A DNA stretch of 64,000 nucleotides. Origin: Streptomyces sp. NBC_00433 (GTDB lineage: Bacteria > Actinomycetota > Actinomycetes > Streptomycetales > Streptomycetaceae). Positions 31,063-41,372 of the stretch are shown in pieces; the stretch's first letter is position 1; every line of letters begins with the position of its first letter. The stretch spans positions 8,228,001-8,292,000 of the forward strand of contig CP107926.1 of assembly GCA_036015235.1 (NCBI GenBank), written 5' to 3'. The notes under the pieces are model-generated. The model did no database searches and was not told where the DNA came from. It saw nothing but the letters and a program-made list of their open reading frames with translations. A program made the position numbers and the translations under genes.

Positions 31063-33030
31063 ATGACCTGCTGCTCAACGGACGCCGAGACCGCACCCGC
31101 CGCCGCCCCGCACCCGCTCGACCCGCTGACCGCCGCCGAGATCGACGCCGCCCGCGCCGCCCTCCAGGCCGAGGGCAAGGTCACCGAGGCCACCCGCTTC
31201 CCGCTGGTGCTCCCCGACGAGCCCGACCGGCACGCGGTGCTCGCGCACCACCCGGGCGACGCGGTGACCCGCCGGATCCGGGTCACCCTGCTGGACTCCG
31301 GCACGGGCCGGGCGGCCGAGGCGGTGGTGGACGTCACCGACACCACCGCGGGCGTGCTGCTGTCCTACCGCGACCTCGACCCGGCGGCCGACGGGCAGCC
31401 GCCGCTGCTCTTCGAGGAGTACGAAACCTGCGACGAGATCGTCAAGGCCGACGCCGGCTGGCGCAAGGCGATGGCCGAACGCGGCGTCACCGACCTCTCG
31501 CTGGTCATCGCCGCCCCGCTGGCGGCGGGCAACTTCGGCGTCGCCTCGGAGGCCGGCCGGCGGATGCTGCGGTCGCTGACCTTCCTGCGCTGCAACGCGA
31601 GTGACAACCCGTTCGCCCACCCGGTCGGCGGCCTGGTCGCCGAGGTCGACCTCACCGACCGCCGGGTGGTGCGGCTGATCGACACCGGTGTCGTACCCGT
31701 GCCCGCCGAATGCGGGCGCTACGACGCCGAGACCACCGGGCCCGCCCGCACCGACCTGCGCCCGCTGGAGATCAGCCAGCCGGACGGGCCGTCCTTCGCC
31801 CTGGAAGGGCCGGTGCTGCGCTGGCAGAACTGGCGGCTGCGGCTGGACTTCAACGCCCGCGAGGGCCTGGTGCTGCACGAGATCACCCACCGCGACGGCG
31901 ACCGCGACCGGCCGGTGCTGCACCGCGCCTCGATCGCCGAGATGGCCGTGCCCTATGCCGAGCCGGACCCGGCGCGCAACTGGGTCTGCTACCTGGACGC
32001 AGGCGAGTACCTGCTCGGCAGGAATGCCAACGCCCTGCGGCTGGGCTGCGACTGCCTCGGCGAGATCACCTACGTCGACGCGGTCCTCGCCGACGACCTC
32101 GGCCGCCCCGAGACGCTGCACAACGCGATCTGCATCCACGAGGAGGACATCGGCCTGCTCTGGAAGCACACCAACATCTTCGACGACTTCGCGGCGGACT
32201 CCCGCCGCGCGCGCCGCCTGGTGATCTCCTACATCGCCACTCTCGGCAACTACGACTACGGCTTCTACTGGTATCTGCACCAGGACGGCACGATCGCCTT
32301 CGAGGCCAAGGCCACCGGCCTGCTGCAGACCTCCGCCGGGCAGCCGGGCGCCGGGTCGCCGTACGCCACCGAGATCGCCCCCGGCCTGCTGGCGCCCTTC
32401 CACCAGCACCTCTTCTGCGCCCGCCTCGACGTGACCGTGGACGGCCCCGGCAACACGGTCGAGGAGGTCGACGTGGTCCGGCTGCCGACCGGCCCCGACA
32501 ATCCCAACGGCAACGCCTTCACCGCCAAGGCCACGCCGGTCGCCGACAGCGGCGAGGCCGGGCGGGTGGCCGACCCGTCGGTGGGCCGGCGCTGGCGGAT
32601 CGTCAACCCGGGCGCGCGCAACCGGATGGGCGCGCCGGTCGCCTACACCCTGGTGCCGGACAGCGGGCCGCTGCTGCTGGCGCAGCCGGGCTCGCCGGTC
32701 GCCGAGCGGGTCGCGTACGCCACCAGGCACCTGTGGGTGACCCGCTACCGGCCCGAGCGGCACTACCCGGACGGCGACTACCCCAACCAGCACGCGGGCG
32801 GCGAGGGGGTGGCCGCGTGGTCGCGGCCCGGCGAGGCGCTGGAGGACACCGACCTGACGGTGTGGCATTCCTTCGGGCCGACCCATCTGCCGCGCCTCGA
32901 GGACTGGCCGGTGATGCCGGTCGACGTGTGCGGCTTCAGCCTGCGGCCGACCGGCTTCTTCGACCGCAACCCGGCACTGGACCTGCCGAAGGAGACCGGC
33001 GACGGATCCGGCGGACACTGCCACGTCTGA
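31063..33030 (+). CDS. copper-containing primary amine oxidase
   Basis: A 655-residue enzyme that oxidises primary amines to aldehydes with release of ammonia and hydrogen peroxide. The topaquinone precursor is Y397 in TLGNYDYGFYW, and the catalytic base is D312 in YLDAGEY. The copper ligands are H447 and H449 (FHQHLFC) plus H608 (PTHLPRLEDWPVMP). There is no signal peptide, so it is cytosolic, and the length is normal. The ATG has AGGA 5 nt upstream. The preceding permease would deliver its substrate. A hairpin follows the stop. The C-terminal HCHV and N-terminal CC are unusual small Cys/His additions. Confidence 0.95.
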   Translation: MTCCSTDAETAPAAAPHPLDPLTAAEIDAARAALQAEGKVTEATRFPLVLPDEPDRHAVLAHHPGDAVTRRIRVTLLDSGTGRAAEAVVDVTDTTAGVLLSYRDLDPAADGQPPLLFEEYETCDEIVKADAGWRKAMAERGVTDLSLVIAAPLAAGNFGVASEAGRRMLRSLTFLRCNASDNPFAHPVGGLVAEVDLTDRRVVRLIDTGVVPVPAECGRYDAETTGPARTDLRPLEISQPDGPSFALEGPVLRWQNWRLRLDFNAREGLVLHEITHRDGDRDRPVLHRASIAEMAVPYAEPDPARNWVCYLDAGEYLLGRNANALRLGCDCLGEITYVDAVLADDLGRPETLHNAICIHEEDIGLLWKHTNIFDDFAADSRRARRLVISYIATLGNYDYGFYWYLHQDGTIAFEAKATGLLQTSAGQPGAGSPYATEIAPGLLAPFHQHLFCARLDVTVDGPGNTVEEVDVVRLPTGPDNPNGNAFTAKATPVADSGEAGRVADPSVGRRWRIVNPGARNRMGAPVAYTLVPDSGPLLLAQPGSPVAERVAYATRHLWVTRYRPERHYPDGDYPNQHAGGEGVAAWSRPGEALEDTDLTVWHSFGPTHLPRLEDWPVMPVDVCGFSLRPTGFFDRNPALDLPKETGDGSGGHCHV

Positions 33031-33038
33031 GCGGGCAC

Positions 33039-33078
33039 TGCCACGCCCGGAACGCCGCACCAGGCGCAGGGCGTGGCA
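33039..33078 (+). terminator. terminator of the amine oxidase gene
   Basis: TGCCACGCCC (33039-33048) and GGGCGTGGCA (33069-33078) pair perfectly, with an inner CGCC/GGCG stem in the loop, 8 nt past the stop codon. Confidence 0.75.
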
Positions 33079-33126
33079 ATGTACGGCGGCGACCCGCGAC
33101 ACCTAAGCGGTTGCTCAGCCGGGGCC

Positions 33127-33163
33127 TTGCGAAAACTGGAACACGTTTCTACCATCACGGGTG
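33127..33163 (+). promoter_or_regulatory. leaderless promoter with KstR-like box
   Basis: TTGCGA (33127-33132), a 17-bp spacer and TACCAT (33150-33155) place the transcript start at about 33162-33163, on the GTG start codon itself. Within the spacer, TGGAACACGTTTCT (33137-33150) matches 7 of the 8 fixed positions of the actinobacterial KstR consensus TnnAACnnGTTnnA. Confidence 0.6.
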
Positions 33164-34337
33164 TGACATCACCACTGTCAAACCGGCCGCCGCAGGCCCC
33201 GGCCGCACCCGGCCCGCTGGCCGGTGTGCGGGTGGTCGAACTGGCCGGGATCGGTCCCGGACCCTTCGCGGCGATGCTGCTCGCGGACCTCGGCGCCGAC
33301 GTCGTACGCGTCGACCGGCCGGGCGCCCCGGCGCTCGGCATCGAGCCGGCCACCGACCTCACCAACCGCAACAAGCGGTCCGTGCTGGTCGACCTCAAGT
33401 CGCCGCAGGGCCCCGCCGCCGTGCTCGACCTGGTGGAGCGCGCCGACCTCCTCATCGAGGGCTACCGGCCGGGCGTCGCGGAACGCCTCGGCGTCGGCCC
33501 GCGGGAGTGCCTGGCCCGCAACCCGCGGCTGGTCTACGGGCGGATGACCGGCTGGGGCCAGGAAGGGCCGCTGGCCGCGACCGCCGGGCACGACATCGGC
33601 TACATCGCGATCACCGGCGCGCTGGGCCTGGCAGGACCGGCGGACGGCGCCCCGGCGGCCCCCGCCAACCTGCTCGGCGACTACGCGGGCGGCTCCCTCT
33701 ACCTGGTCACCGGCCTGCTCGCGGCGCTGCACCACGCCCGCGAGCACGGCGAGGGCCAGGTCGTGGACGCCGCCATCGTCGACGGCACCGCCCATCTGAG
33801 CACGATGCTGCACGGCATGCTCGCCGCCGGCACCTGGCAGGACCGCCGCGCCGGCAACCTCCTCGACGGCGGCGCCCCCTTCTACGGGGTCTACCCGACC
33901 GCCGACGGCGGCCACATGGCAGTCGGCGCCCTGGAACAGCGCTTCTACGACACCTTCGCCGCCCTGCTCGGCCTGACCGCGGACCAGGCCGCGCTGCGCG
34001 ACGACCCCGCCCGCTGGCCGGAGTTGCGCGCCGCCGTCGCCGCCCGCTTCCTGACCCGGACCAGGGACGAGTGGGCCGCCGTCCTCACCGGCACCGACGC
34101 CTGCGCGGCGCCCGTCCTGTCGCTGACCGAGGCGCCGCTGCACCCGCACCTGGCCGCCCGCGGCACCTTCACCGAGGCGTACGGCACGACCCAGCCCGCC
34201 CCCGCGCCCCGCTTCTCGGGGACACCCGCCGCGCTGCGCCGCCCGCCGGCGCTGCCGGGCGCGCACACTGCGGAGGTGGCCCGCGACTGGGACACGCCCG
34301 CCCTGACAGACCCCGCCGCCAGCCCGCACAGAAAGGT

Positions 34338-34341
<4 letters not shown>
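33163..34341 (+). CDS. alpha-methylacyl-CoA racemase (family III CoA-transferase fold)
   Basis: A 392-residue enzyme of the CaiB/BaiF fold. It has the racemase catalytic set rather than a transferase Asp: H143 in AGHDIGYIAITGALG, D173 in LLGDYAGGS and E258 in VGALEQRFYD, matching the His/Asp/Glu of mycobacterial Mcr. It should epimerise 2-methyl branched acyl-CoA so that beta-oxidation can proceed. The GTG at 33163 has no ribosome binding site but sits at the predicted transcription start, so the mRNA is probably leaderless. Its stop overlaps the thiolase start (ATGA). With thiolase and FadB downstream, it belongs to branched fatty acid or steroid side-chain breakdown. Confidence 0.85.
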
Positions 34342-35558
<1,217 letters not shown>

Positions 35559-35604
35559 CCGCCCTGCCCCCGCCCCGACCCGCCGCTAACGGAGCCAACC
35601 CGAC

Positions 35605-37788
35605 ATGAGCGAGCCCACCACCATCCGCTGGGAGCAGGACGCGGACGGCGTCGTCACCCTCGTCCTCGACGACCCCGCGCAGTCGGCCAACACCATGAAC
35701 GCCGCCTTCGCCGACTCCCTCGACGCCGTGGTCGACCGGCTGGAAGCCGGCATCGACGACATCCGCGGTGTCGTCATCACCTCCGCGAAGAAGACCTTCT
35801 TCGCCGGCGGCGACCTGCGCGACCTGATCCGCGCCACCCCCGAGGACGCCGAGCAGGTCTTCGCGGGCACCATGCGCATCAAGCGCCTGCTGCGCCGCCT
35901 GGAGACCCTCGGCAAGCCCGTCGTCGCCGCCGTCAACGGCGCAGCGCTGGGCGGCGGCTACGAGATCGCGCTGGCCTGCCACCACCGGATCGCCCTCGAC
36001 ACACCCGGCACCAAGATCGGCCTGCCCGAGGTCACCCTGGGCCTGCTGCCCGGCGGCGGCGGTGTCGTCAGGACCGTACGCCTGCTCGGCATCGCCGACG
36101 CCCTGCTCAAGGTGCTGCTGCAGGGCACCCAGTATTCGGCGCCCCGCGCCCTGGCCGCCGGCCTGATCCACGAGGTCGCCGCCGACCGCGACGCCATGCT
36201 CGCCGCCGCCCGCGCCTTCATCGACGCCAACCCGCGGTCGCAGCAGCCCTGGGACGTCCCCGGCCACAAGATCCCCGGCGGCACCCCGAAGACGCCCGCC
36301 TTCGCCGCCAACCTGCCGGCCTTCCCCGCCAACCTCAGCAAGCAGCTGGCCGGCGCCCCCTACCCCGCGCCGCGCAACATCCTGGCGGCCGCCGTCGAGG
36401 GCTCCCAGGTGGACTTCGAGAACGCCTCGGTCATCGAGGCGCGCTACTTCACCGAGCTGGCCTGCGGCCCGATCTCGAAGAACATGATCCAGGCCTTCTT
36501 CTTCGACATGCAGGCCGTCAACTCCGGCGCCGGCCGCCCCGCGGACGTACCCGCCCGCCAGGTCACCCGGGTCGCCGTGCTCGGCGCCGGCATGATGGGC
36601 GCGGGCATCGCCTACTCCTGCGCCAGGGCCGGCATCGACGTCGTGCTCAAGGACGTCACCCTGGAGTCCGCCGAGCGCGGCAAGGCCTACTCCGCGAACC
36701 TGCTGGACAAGGCGCTGGCCAAGGGGCGTACGACCGCACAGAAGCGGGACGCGCTGCTGGCCAGGATCACCCCCACCGCCGAACCCGCCGACCTGGCCGG
36801 CTGCGACGCGGTCATCGAGGCGGTCTTCGAGGACGCCGCGCTCAAGCACAAGGTCTTCCAGGAGATCGAGCACATCGTGGCGCCCGACGCGCTGCTGTGC
36901 TCCAACACCTCCACGCTGCCCATCTCGCAGCTCGCGGAAGGCGTCGCCCGCGGCGCGGACTTCGTCGGCCTGCACTTCTTCTCACCGGTCGACCGGATGC
37001 CGCTGGTGGAGATCATCAAGGGCGAGCGGACCGGCGAGGAGGCGCTGGCCCGCGCCTTCGACCTGGTGCGGCAGATCCGCAAGACACCGATCGTGGTGAA
37101 CGACTCGCGCGGCTTCTTCACCTCCCGGGTGATCAGCAACTTCATCAACGAGGGCGTCGCGATGATCGCCGAGGGCGTCCCGGCCGCCTCCGTCGAGCAG
37201 GCGGCCGCGCAGGCCGGCTACCCGGCGAAGGTGCTGTCGCTGCTCGACGAGCTGACCCTGACGCTCTTCGTCCGGATCAGCCGGGAGACCCGCGCGGCGG
37301 TCGAGGCGGCGGGCGGCGAGTGGCGCGCGCACCCGGCCGAGGCGGTCATCGACCGCATGGTCGAGGAGTTCGGCCGCACCGGCCGCAGCGGCGGCGCCGG
37401 CTTCTACGACTACGCCGACGGCCGCAGGACCGGCCTGTGGCCGGGGCTCGCCGAGCACTTCGGCCGGCCGGACGCCGAGATCCCCTTCGCCGACCTGAAG
37501 GAGCGGATGCTCTTCTCGGAGTCGCTCGACAGCGTGCGGCTGCTGGAGGAGGGCGTGCTCACCTCGGTCGCCGACGCCAACGTCGGCTCGGTGCTCGGCA
37601 TCGGCTTCCCCGCCTGGACCGGCGGCGTCCTGCAGTACGTCAACGGCTACCCGGGCGGCGTCGCCGGCTTCACCGCCAGGGCGCGGGAGCTGGCCGCGGC
37701 CTACGGCGAGCGCTTCACCCCGCCGGCGCTGCTGGTGGCCACGGCGGAACGCGGCGAGACCTTCACCGACCGCAGGGCCGCCGGCTGA
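35605..37788 (+). CDS. fadB: fatty acid oxidation complex alpha subunit (enoyl-CoA hydratase/3-hydroxyacyl-CoA dehydrogenase)
   Basis: A 727-residue bifunctional beta-oxidation enzyme. The N-terminal crotonase domain (about residues 1-200) has FFAGGDLRDL and the oxyanion segment NGAALGGGYEIAL, with the Glu of LPEVTLGLLPGGGG. The NAD-binding domain starts at about 323 with VAVLGAGMMGAGIAYSCARA, and the C-terminal 3-hydroxyacyl-CoA dehydrogenase part includes GLHFFSPVDRMPLVEI and the NDSRGFFTSRV line. It hydrates enoyl-CoA and oxidises the hydroxy product for the neighbouring thiolase. The ATG has GGAG 10 nt upstream. A bidirectional terminator follows. Confidence 0.95.
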   Translation: MSEPTTIRWEQDADGVVTLVLDDPAQSANTMNAAFADSLDAVVDRLEAGIDDIRGVVITSAKKTFFAGGDLRDLIRATPEDAEQVFAGTMRIKRLLRRLETLGKPVVAAVNGAALGGGYEIALACHHRIALDTPGTKIGLPEVTLGLLPGGGGVVRTVRLLGIADALLKVLLQGTQYSAPRALAAGLIHEVAADRDAMLAAARAFIDANPRSQQPWDVPGHKIPGGTPKTPAFAANLPAFPANLSKQLAGAPYPAPRNILAAAVEGSQVDFENASVIEARYFTELACGPISKNMIQAFFFDMQAVNSGAGRPADVPARQVTRVAVLGAGMMGAGIAYSCARAGIDVVLKDVTLESAERGKAYSANLLDKALAKGRTTAQKRDALLARITPTAEPADLAGCDAVIEAVFEDAALKHKVFQEIEHIVAPDALLCSNTSTLPISQLAEGVARGADFVGLHFFSPVDRMPLVEIIKGERTGEEALARAFDLVRQIRKTPIVVNDSRGFFTSRVISNFINEGVAMIAEGVPAASVEQAAAQAGYPAKVLSLLDELTLTLFVRISRETRAAVEAAGGEWRAHPAEAVIDRMVEEFGRTGRSGGAGFYDYADGRRTGLWPGLAEHFGRPDAEIPFADLKERMLFSESLDSVRLLEEGVLTSVADANVGSVLGIGFPAWTGGVLQYVNGYPGGVAGFTARARELAAAYGERFTPPALLVATAERGETFTDRRAAG

Positions 37789-37794
37789 CAGCCC

Positions 37795-37827
37795 GCCCCT
37801 TCCCGGCGCGGCCCGCCGGGAAGGGGC
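37795..37827. terminator. bidirectional terminator
   Basis: Fourteen-base arms (core CCCCTTCCCGGCG) around a 5-nt CGGCC loop separate the convergent fadB and MerR genes. Confidence 0.9.
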
Positions 37828-37861
37828 TCGACCGGGCCGCTGCCGGCCGCCCGCGGTCCGG

Positions 37862-38578
37862 TCAGGACTTCTCCGCGGCGGGCGCCGGCCAGGCCCGCAG
37901 CTGCTCGCCCAGCGACCGCTGGAAGGTCGTCACCAGCGCCTGCACCACCAGCGGCTGCATCTGCGCCGACAGCGACCGCATCGCCGTGTCGGGCTCGGAC
38001 TCCCGCGCCGGCTCCCACACCGACTCGCGGAAGATCCGGCTGATCGCCGACGCCGCCGCCCGCGCGTGCCGCTGCATCGCCTCCCTGGCGGCCACGATCG
38101 CCTCCAGCGGGATCGGCATGTCCAGCAGCCGCATTCCCAGGTGCAGGGTGCCGGGGTCGACCACGAAGACGTCCGGATCCGCGGTCGGCTCCAGGACGTT
38201 CATCGCCGCGAGCCGCTCCACGTCGGCGTCGCCCAGCGGGCGGCCCGCCCGCTGCTCCAGCTGCTCCCGGCCGAGCCGCGCGCTGCCCTCGGGCAGCCAG
38301 GACGCCACCAGCGCCCGGTGGATCGCCAGGTCGTGCTCGCTGATCGACTCGGGCAGCTGCGCCAGATAGCGCTCGATGGCCGCCAGTGTCAGGCCCTGCT
38401 GCTGCAGATCCCCGATCAGCGCCAGCCGCGCCAGGTGCCGGCCGCCGTAGCGCCCCACTCGGCGCGGCCCGATCTCGGGCGGCGGCAGCAGGCCACGGGC
38501 GCTGTAGAAGCGGACGGTGCGCACGGTCACCCCGGCGCGGGCGGCCAGCTCGTCAATGGTCAGGGCGGTCTGCGGCAC
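37862..38578 (-). CDS. MerR family transcriptional regulator
   Basis: A 238-residue regulator. The N-terminal MerR winged helix reads LTIDELAARAGVTVRTVRFY (about residues 7-26), then SARGLLPPPEIG and RYGGRHLARLALIGDLQQQG, with the dimer helix following. The C-terminal domain (about 100-238) lacks a Cys/His metal cluster, so a small-molecule ligand is likelier than a metal. The GTG at 38578 has no ribosome binding site, but a TACTGT hexamer lies 4 nt upstream. GTGCC-GGT-GGCAC, a small dyad between possible -35 and -10 boxes, fits the MerR style of control. It is convergent with fadB and could control that operon (inference). Confidence 0.82.
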   Translation of the reverse strand: MPQTALTIDELAARAGVTVRTVRFYSARGLLPPPEIGPRRVGRYGGRHLARLALIGDLQQQGLTLAAIERYLAQLPESISEHDLAIHRALVASWLPEGSARLGREQLEQRAGRPLGDADVERLAAMNVLEPTADPDVFVVDPGTLHLGMRLLDMPIPLEAIVAAREAMQRHARAAASAISRIFRESVWEPARESEPDTAMRSLSAQMQPLVVQALVTTFQRSLGEQLRAWPAPAAEKS

Positions 38579-38672
38579 CGCAACAGTATCGCTGTGCCAC
38601 CGGCACTGTGAAAGACGCCGCCGCGCCCCGCCTGCCGCGCGCGACCCCTCCCCACCTCGTACGCTGGCCCGC

Positions 38673-40112
38673 GTGCCCCTGCGCAGAACCGCCCCGCGCA
38701 CCGCCTCGCGCACCGCCCTGCGGCCGCTCTCGGCCTGCCTCGCGGGCGCCGCACTGGCCTGCCTGCTGTCCTGCTCCGGCGGCGGCGGCACACCGTCCGC
38801 CGGCGCCCCCGGACTGGGCGACCGGCTCTTCCCCGCCGCGGGCAACGGCGGCTACGACGTGACGCACTACGGGCTCGACCTGTCCTACGACCCCGGCTCA
38901 GGGAGGCTGTCCGGCACCGCGGTCATCACCGCCACCGCGACCCAGGACCTCAGCCGCTTCAACCTCGACCTCGCCGGCCTGACCGTCGGCCGGGTCGGCG
39001 TCGACGGACACCCGGCCCGCGCCACCCGCTCCGGCACCGAGCTGACCGTGCGGCCCGCCGGTACATTGCGGCGGGGCGCCAGCTTCGAGACCACCGTGGC
39101 CTACGCGGGAGTGCCCCGGCTGCTCACCGACCCCGACGGCTCGCACGAGGGCTGGTTCCGTACCGACGACGGCGCCCTGGCGCTCGGCGAACCCGTCGGC
39201 TCGATGGCCTGGTTCCCGGGCAACGACCACCCCTCGGACAAGGCCGCCTTCGACCTGGCCATGTCGGTGCCCCAGGGGCTGACCGCGGTGTCCAACGGCG
39301 AGCCGGCCGGCACCCGTACCACCGCGGGCCGCACCTCCTTCCGCTGGCACAGCGCCGCGCCCATGGCCACGTATCTGGCCACCGTCGGCATCGGGCACTT
39401 CACCGTCACCCGCTCCCGCACCCCCGACGGGGTGCCGCTCTACACCGCGGTCGACCCGCGCTCCGACGACCCGCGGACCGCGGCCGCGCTGCGCCGGATG
39501 CCGGAGATCCTGGACTGGGAGAGCGGCCTCTTCGGCAGCTACCCCTTCGGCTCCGCGGGCGCCGTCGTGGACCACCTGCCGCCCGGCCTGGTCGGCTACG
39601 CGCTGGAGACCCAGAACCGCCCGGTCTTCCCCGGCGACGGCGACGGCCCCGCGGTCGACGTGCCGACGCTCGTGCACGAGCTGTCGCACCAGTGGTTCGG
39701 CGACTCCGTCACCCCGGGCAGTTGGCAGGACATGTGGCTCAACGAGGGCTTCGCGACCTATGCGACGTGGCTCTGGCAGGAGCGCGAGGACGGCGTCCCG
39801 GTCTCCCGCAGCGCCGCCGCCGCCTTCGCCGACCCCGCCGCCTGGGCCTTCCCGCCCGCCACGCCGCCCACGGCCGCCGACGTCTCCGCGCAACCCGTCT
39901 ACGACCGCGGCGCCCTGGTCCTCTACCAGCTCCACCAGGCCCTCGGGGACGCCGCGTTCGCGAAACTGCTGCGCGGCTGGCCCGCCGCCCACTTCCACGG
40001 CAATGCCACCACCGCCGACTTCACCGCCTACTGCGCCGGACTGACCACCCGTGACCTGAAGGGGCTGTTCGCGACGTGGCTGTACGGGACGGCCAGACCC
40101 GCCCGGCTGTGA
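38673..40112 (+). CDS. exported M1 family zinc aminopeptidase, probable lipoprotein
   Basis: A 479-residue gluzincin peptidase. The N-terminus is basic, then hydrophobic, ending in a lipobox-like LLSC at about residue 33, so the protein is probably anchored to the outer face of the membrane. The catalytic site is VHELSHQWFGD (H335-E336-L-S-H339), and the third zinc ligand E358 in NEGFATY lies exactly 18 residues after H339, as in M1 enzymes. The exopeptidase GxMEN line is replaced by VGYALETQNRP. It is shorter than full-length aminopeptidase N (about 850) because the C-terminal helical domain is absent. The GTG start lacks a clear ribosome binding site. Confidence 0.87.
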   Translation: MPLRRTAPRTASRTALRPLSACLAGAALACLLSCSGGGGTPSAGAPGLGDRLFPAAGNGGYDVTHYGLDLSYDPGSGRLSGTAVITATATQDLSRFNLDLAGLTVGRVGVDGHPARATRSGTELTVRPAGTLRRGASFETTVAYAGVPRLLTDPDGSHEGWFRTDDGALALGEPVGSMAWFPGNDHPSDKAAFDLAMSVPQGLTAVSNGEPAGTRTTAGRTSFRWHSAAPMATYLATVGIGHFTVTRSRTPDGVPLYTAVDPRSDDPRTAAALRRMPEILDWESGLFGSYPFGSAGAVVDHLPPGLVGYALETQNRPVFPGDGDGPAVDVPTLVHELSHQWFGDSVTPGSWQDMWLNEGFATYATWLWQEREDGVPVSRSAAAAFADPAAWAFPPATPPTAADVSAQPVYDRGALVLYQLHQALGDAAFAKLLRGWPAAHFHGNATTADFTAYCAGLTTRDLKGLFATWLYGTARPARL

Positions 40113-40155
40113 GCCCGGCGCGCCGCCGTACCGGCTCCGCGGCCACCTCGGGAAT

Positions 40156-41199
40156 TCAGCGCAGGGGAGCGCCGACCGCGTGCATGTGACGGAGCGCCTG
40201 CGCGTAGGAGTCGTACAGCCCCGTCTCGGTGTACCTGACGCCGACGCGGGCGCAATGGGCGCGCACCAGCGGACGGGCCAGCCGCAGATGCGGGCGGGGC
40301 AGGCTCGGGAAGAGGTGGTGCTCTATCTGGTAGTTGAGCCCGCCGAGGAGGAAGTCCACCACCGGATTGCCGCGCACATTGCGGGAGGTCAGCACCTGGC
40401 GCCGCAGATGGCCCCAGCGGGCGCCCTCCTCCGGCATCTCCATGCCCTTGTGGTTCGGGGCGAAGGCGCAGCCCAGGTGCAGCCCGAACAGCGCGTGGTG
40501 CAGCGCGGCGAAGGCGATGGCCTGCGGCAGCGGCAGCGCGATCAGCAGCAGCGCCGCGTAACCCGCCAGATGCGCGACCAGCAGCGAGCCCTCGATCAGC
40601 CGCCCCCTGCGGTCCAGGCGACGCAGGTCCTGGAAGCTGGCCACCTTCAGCGCCAGCCCTTCGAGCAGCAGCATCGGGAAGAACAGCCGCGCCTGGTGCC
40701 GGGTCAGGAAGCGGGCGAAGCCCCGCCGTTCGACCGCCTGGGCCCGGGTCCACACCAGCGCGCCCACCTCCACGTCAGGGTCCTTCCCCACGTGGTTGGG
40801 ATTCGCGTGGTGCCTGTTGTGCTTGTCGGTCCACCAGCCCGCGCCCATACCCAGCATCAGATTGCCGTGGAAGAGCGCGATGACCCGGTTCGTGCGGCGG
40901 CCCGCGGCTATCTGCTGGTGCCCGGCGTCATGCCCGACGAAGCCGCTGCGCGCCGACAGCACCGCGGCCGGCAGCGCCAGCGCGAGCACCCACCACGACC
41001 CGGTGCCGCCGACCAGCACCACCGCGGTCCACACCGCGGCCATCGCCAGCAGGTTCACCGCGATCGACGTCACATAGTGCCCCCGGCGCCGCCGCAGCAG
41101 CCCGGCTTCCCTTACCGCGCGCAGCAGGGGGGTGAATTCACTGGACCCGGTGTCGGGGATCCGCTCGGGAGGTTCGACGGTGGTCAGAACGGTTGGCAT
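40156..41199 (-). CDS. membrane fatty acid desaturase
   Basis: A 347-residue integral membrane di-iron enzyme that inserts a double bond into acyl chains. All three histidine boxes are present: HDAGH (90-94), HNRHH (127-131) and QIEHH near residue 296. Four long hydrophobic stretches separate them in the usual pattern. The QIEHHLFPSLPR ending is typical of acyl-lipid or front-end-like desaturases such as the DesA3 group. The ATG at 41199 has AGGAG 6 nt upstream. The spacer upstream contains an 18-bp perfect palindrome suited to a repressor; the FabR-like TetR at 0.2 kb is a possible but unproven controller. Confidence 0.9.
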   Translation of the reverse strand: MPTVLTTVEPPERIPDTGSSEFTPLLRAVREAGLLRRRRGHYVTSIAVNLLAMAAVWTAVVLVGGTGSWWVLALALPAAVLSARSGFVGHDAGHQQIAAGRRTNRVIALFHGNLMLGMGAGWWTDKHNRHHANPNHVGKDPDVEVGALVWTRAQAVERRGFARFLTRHQARLFFPMLLLEGLALKVASFQDLRRLDRRGRLIEGSLLVAHLAGYAALLLIALPLPQAIAFAALHHALFGLHLGCAFAPNHKGMEMPEEGARWGHLRRQVLTSRNVRGNPVVDFLLGGLNYQIEHHLFPSLPRPHLRLARPLVRAHCARVGVRYTETGLYDSYAQALRHMHAVGAPLR

Positions 41200-41214
41200 G
41201 AGCGCTCCTCGGTG

Positions 41215-41338
41215 ACGGGCGGTGTCCGGCATGACGGCCCGGCCGGGCCGTACTGCGACGCTACGAACCACCGCCCGTCGCGGACCATGGCGCCATCACC
41301 CGGCTTACCGGGGTGCCAGACCCCCGGAAATCCGGGGG
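41215..41338. promoter_or_regulatory. palindrome-rich divergent region, desaturase/GNAT
   Basis: Three palindromes occur in 173 bp. ACGGCCCGGCCGGGCCGT (41234-41251) is perfect and 35 bp upstream of the desaturase start. CCCGG-CTTA-CCGGG spans 41299-41312. CCCCCGGA-AA-TCCGGGGG spans 41321-41338, 34 bp before the GNAT start. ACGGGCGGTG/CACCGCCCGT arms also flank the first one at a distance. Confidence 0.5.
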
Positions 41339-41372
41339 ATATCCCCACCCGACTGCTGCCAGGATGGACCGC

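Noticed and set aside
38579..38672. MerR-style 19-bp-spacer promoter between the MerR and M1 peptidase genes
   Set aside because: The GTGCC-GGT-GGCAC dyad and TACTGT are visible, but the -35 box is too poor to report as a separate feature.
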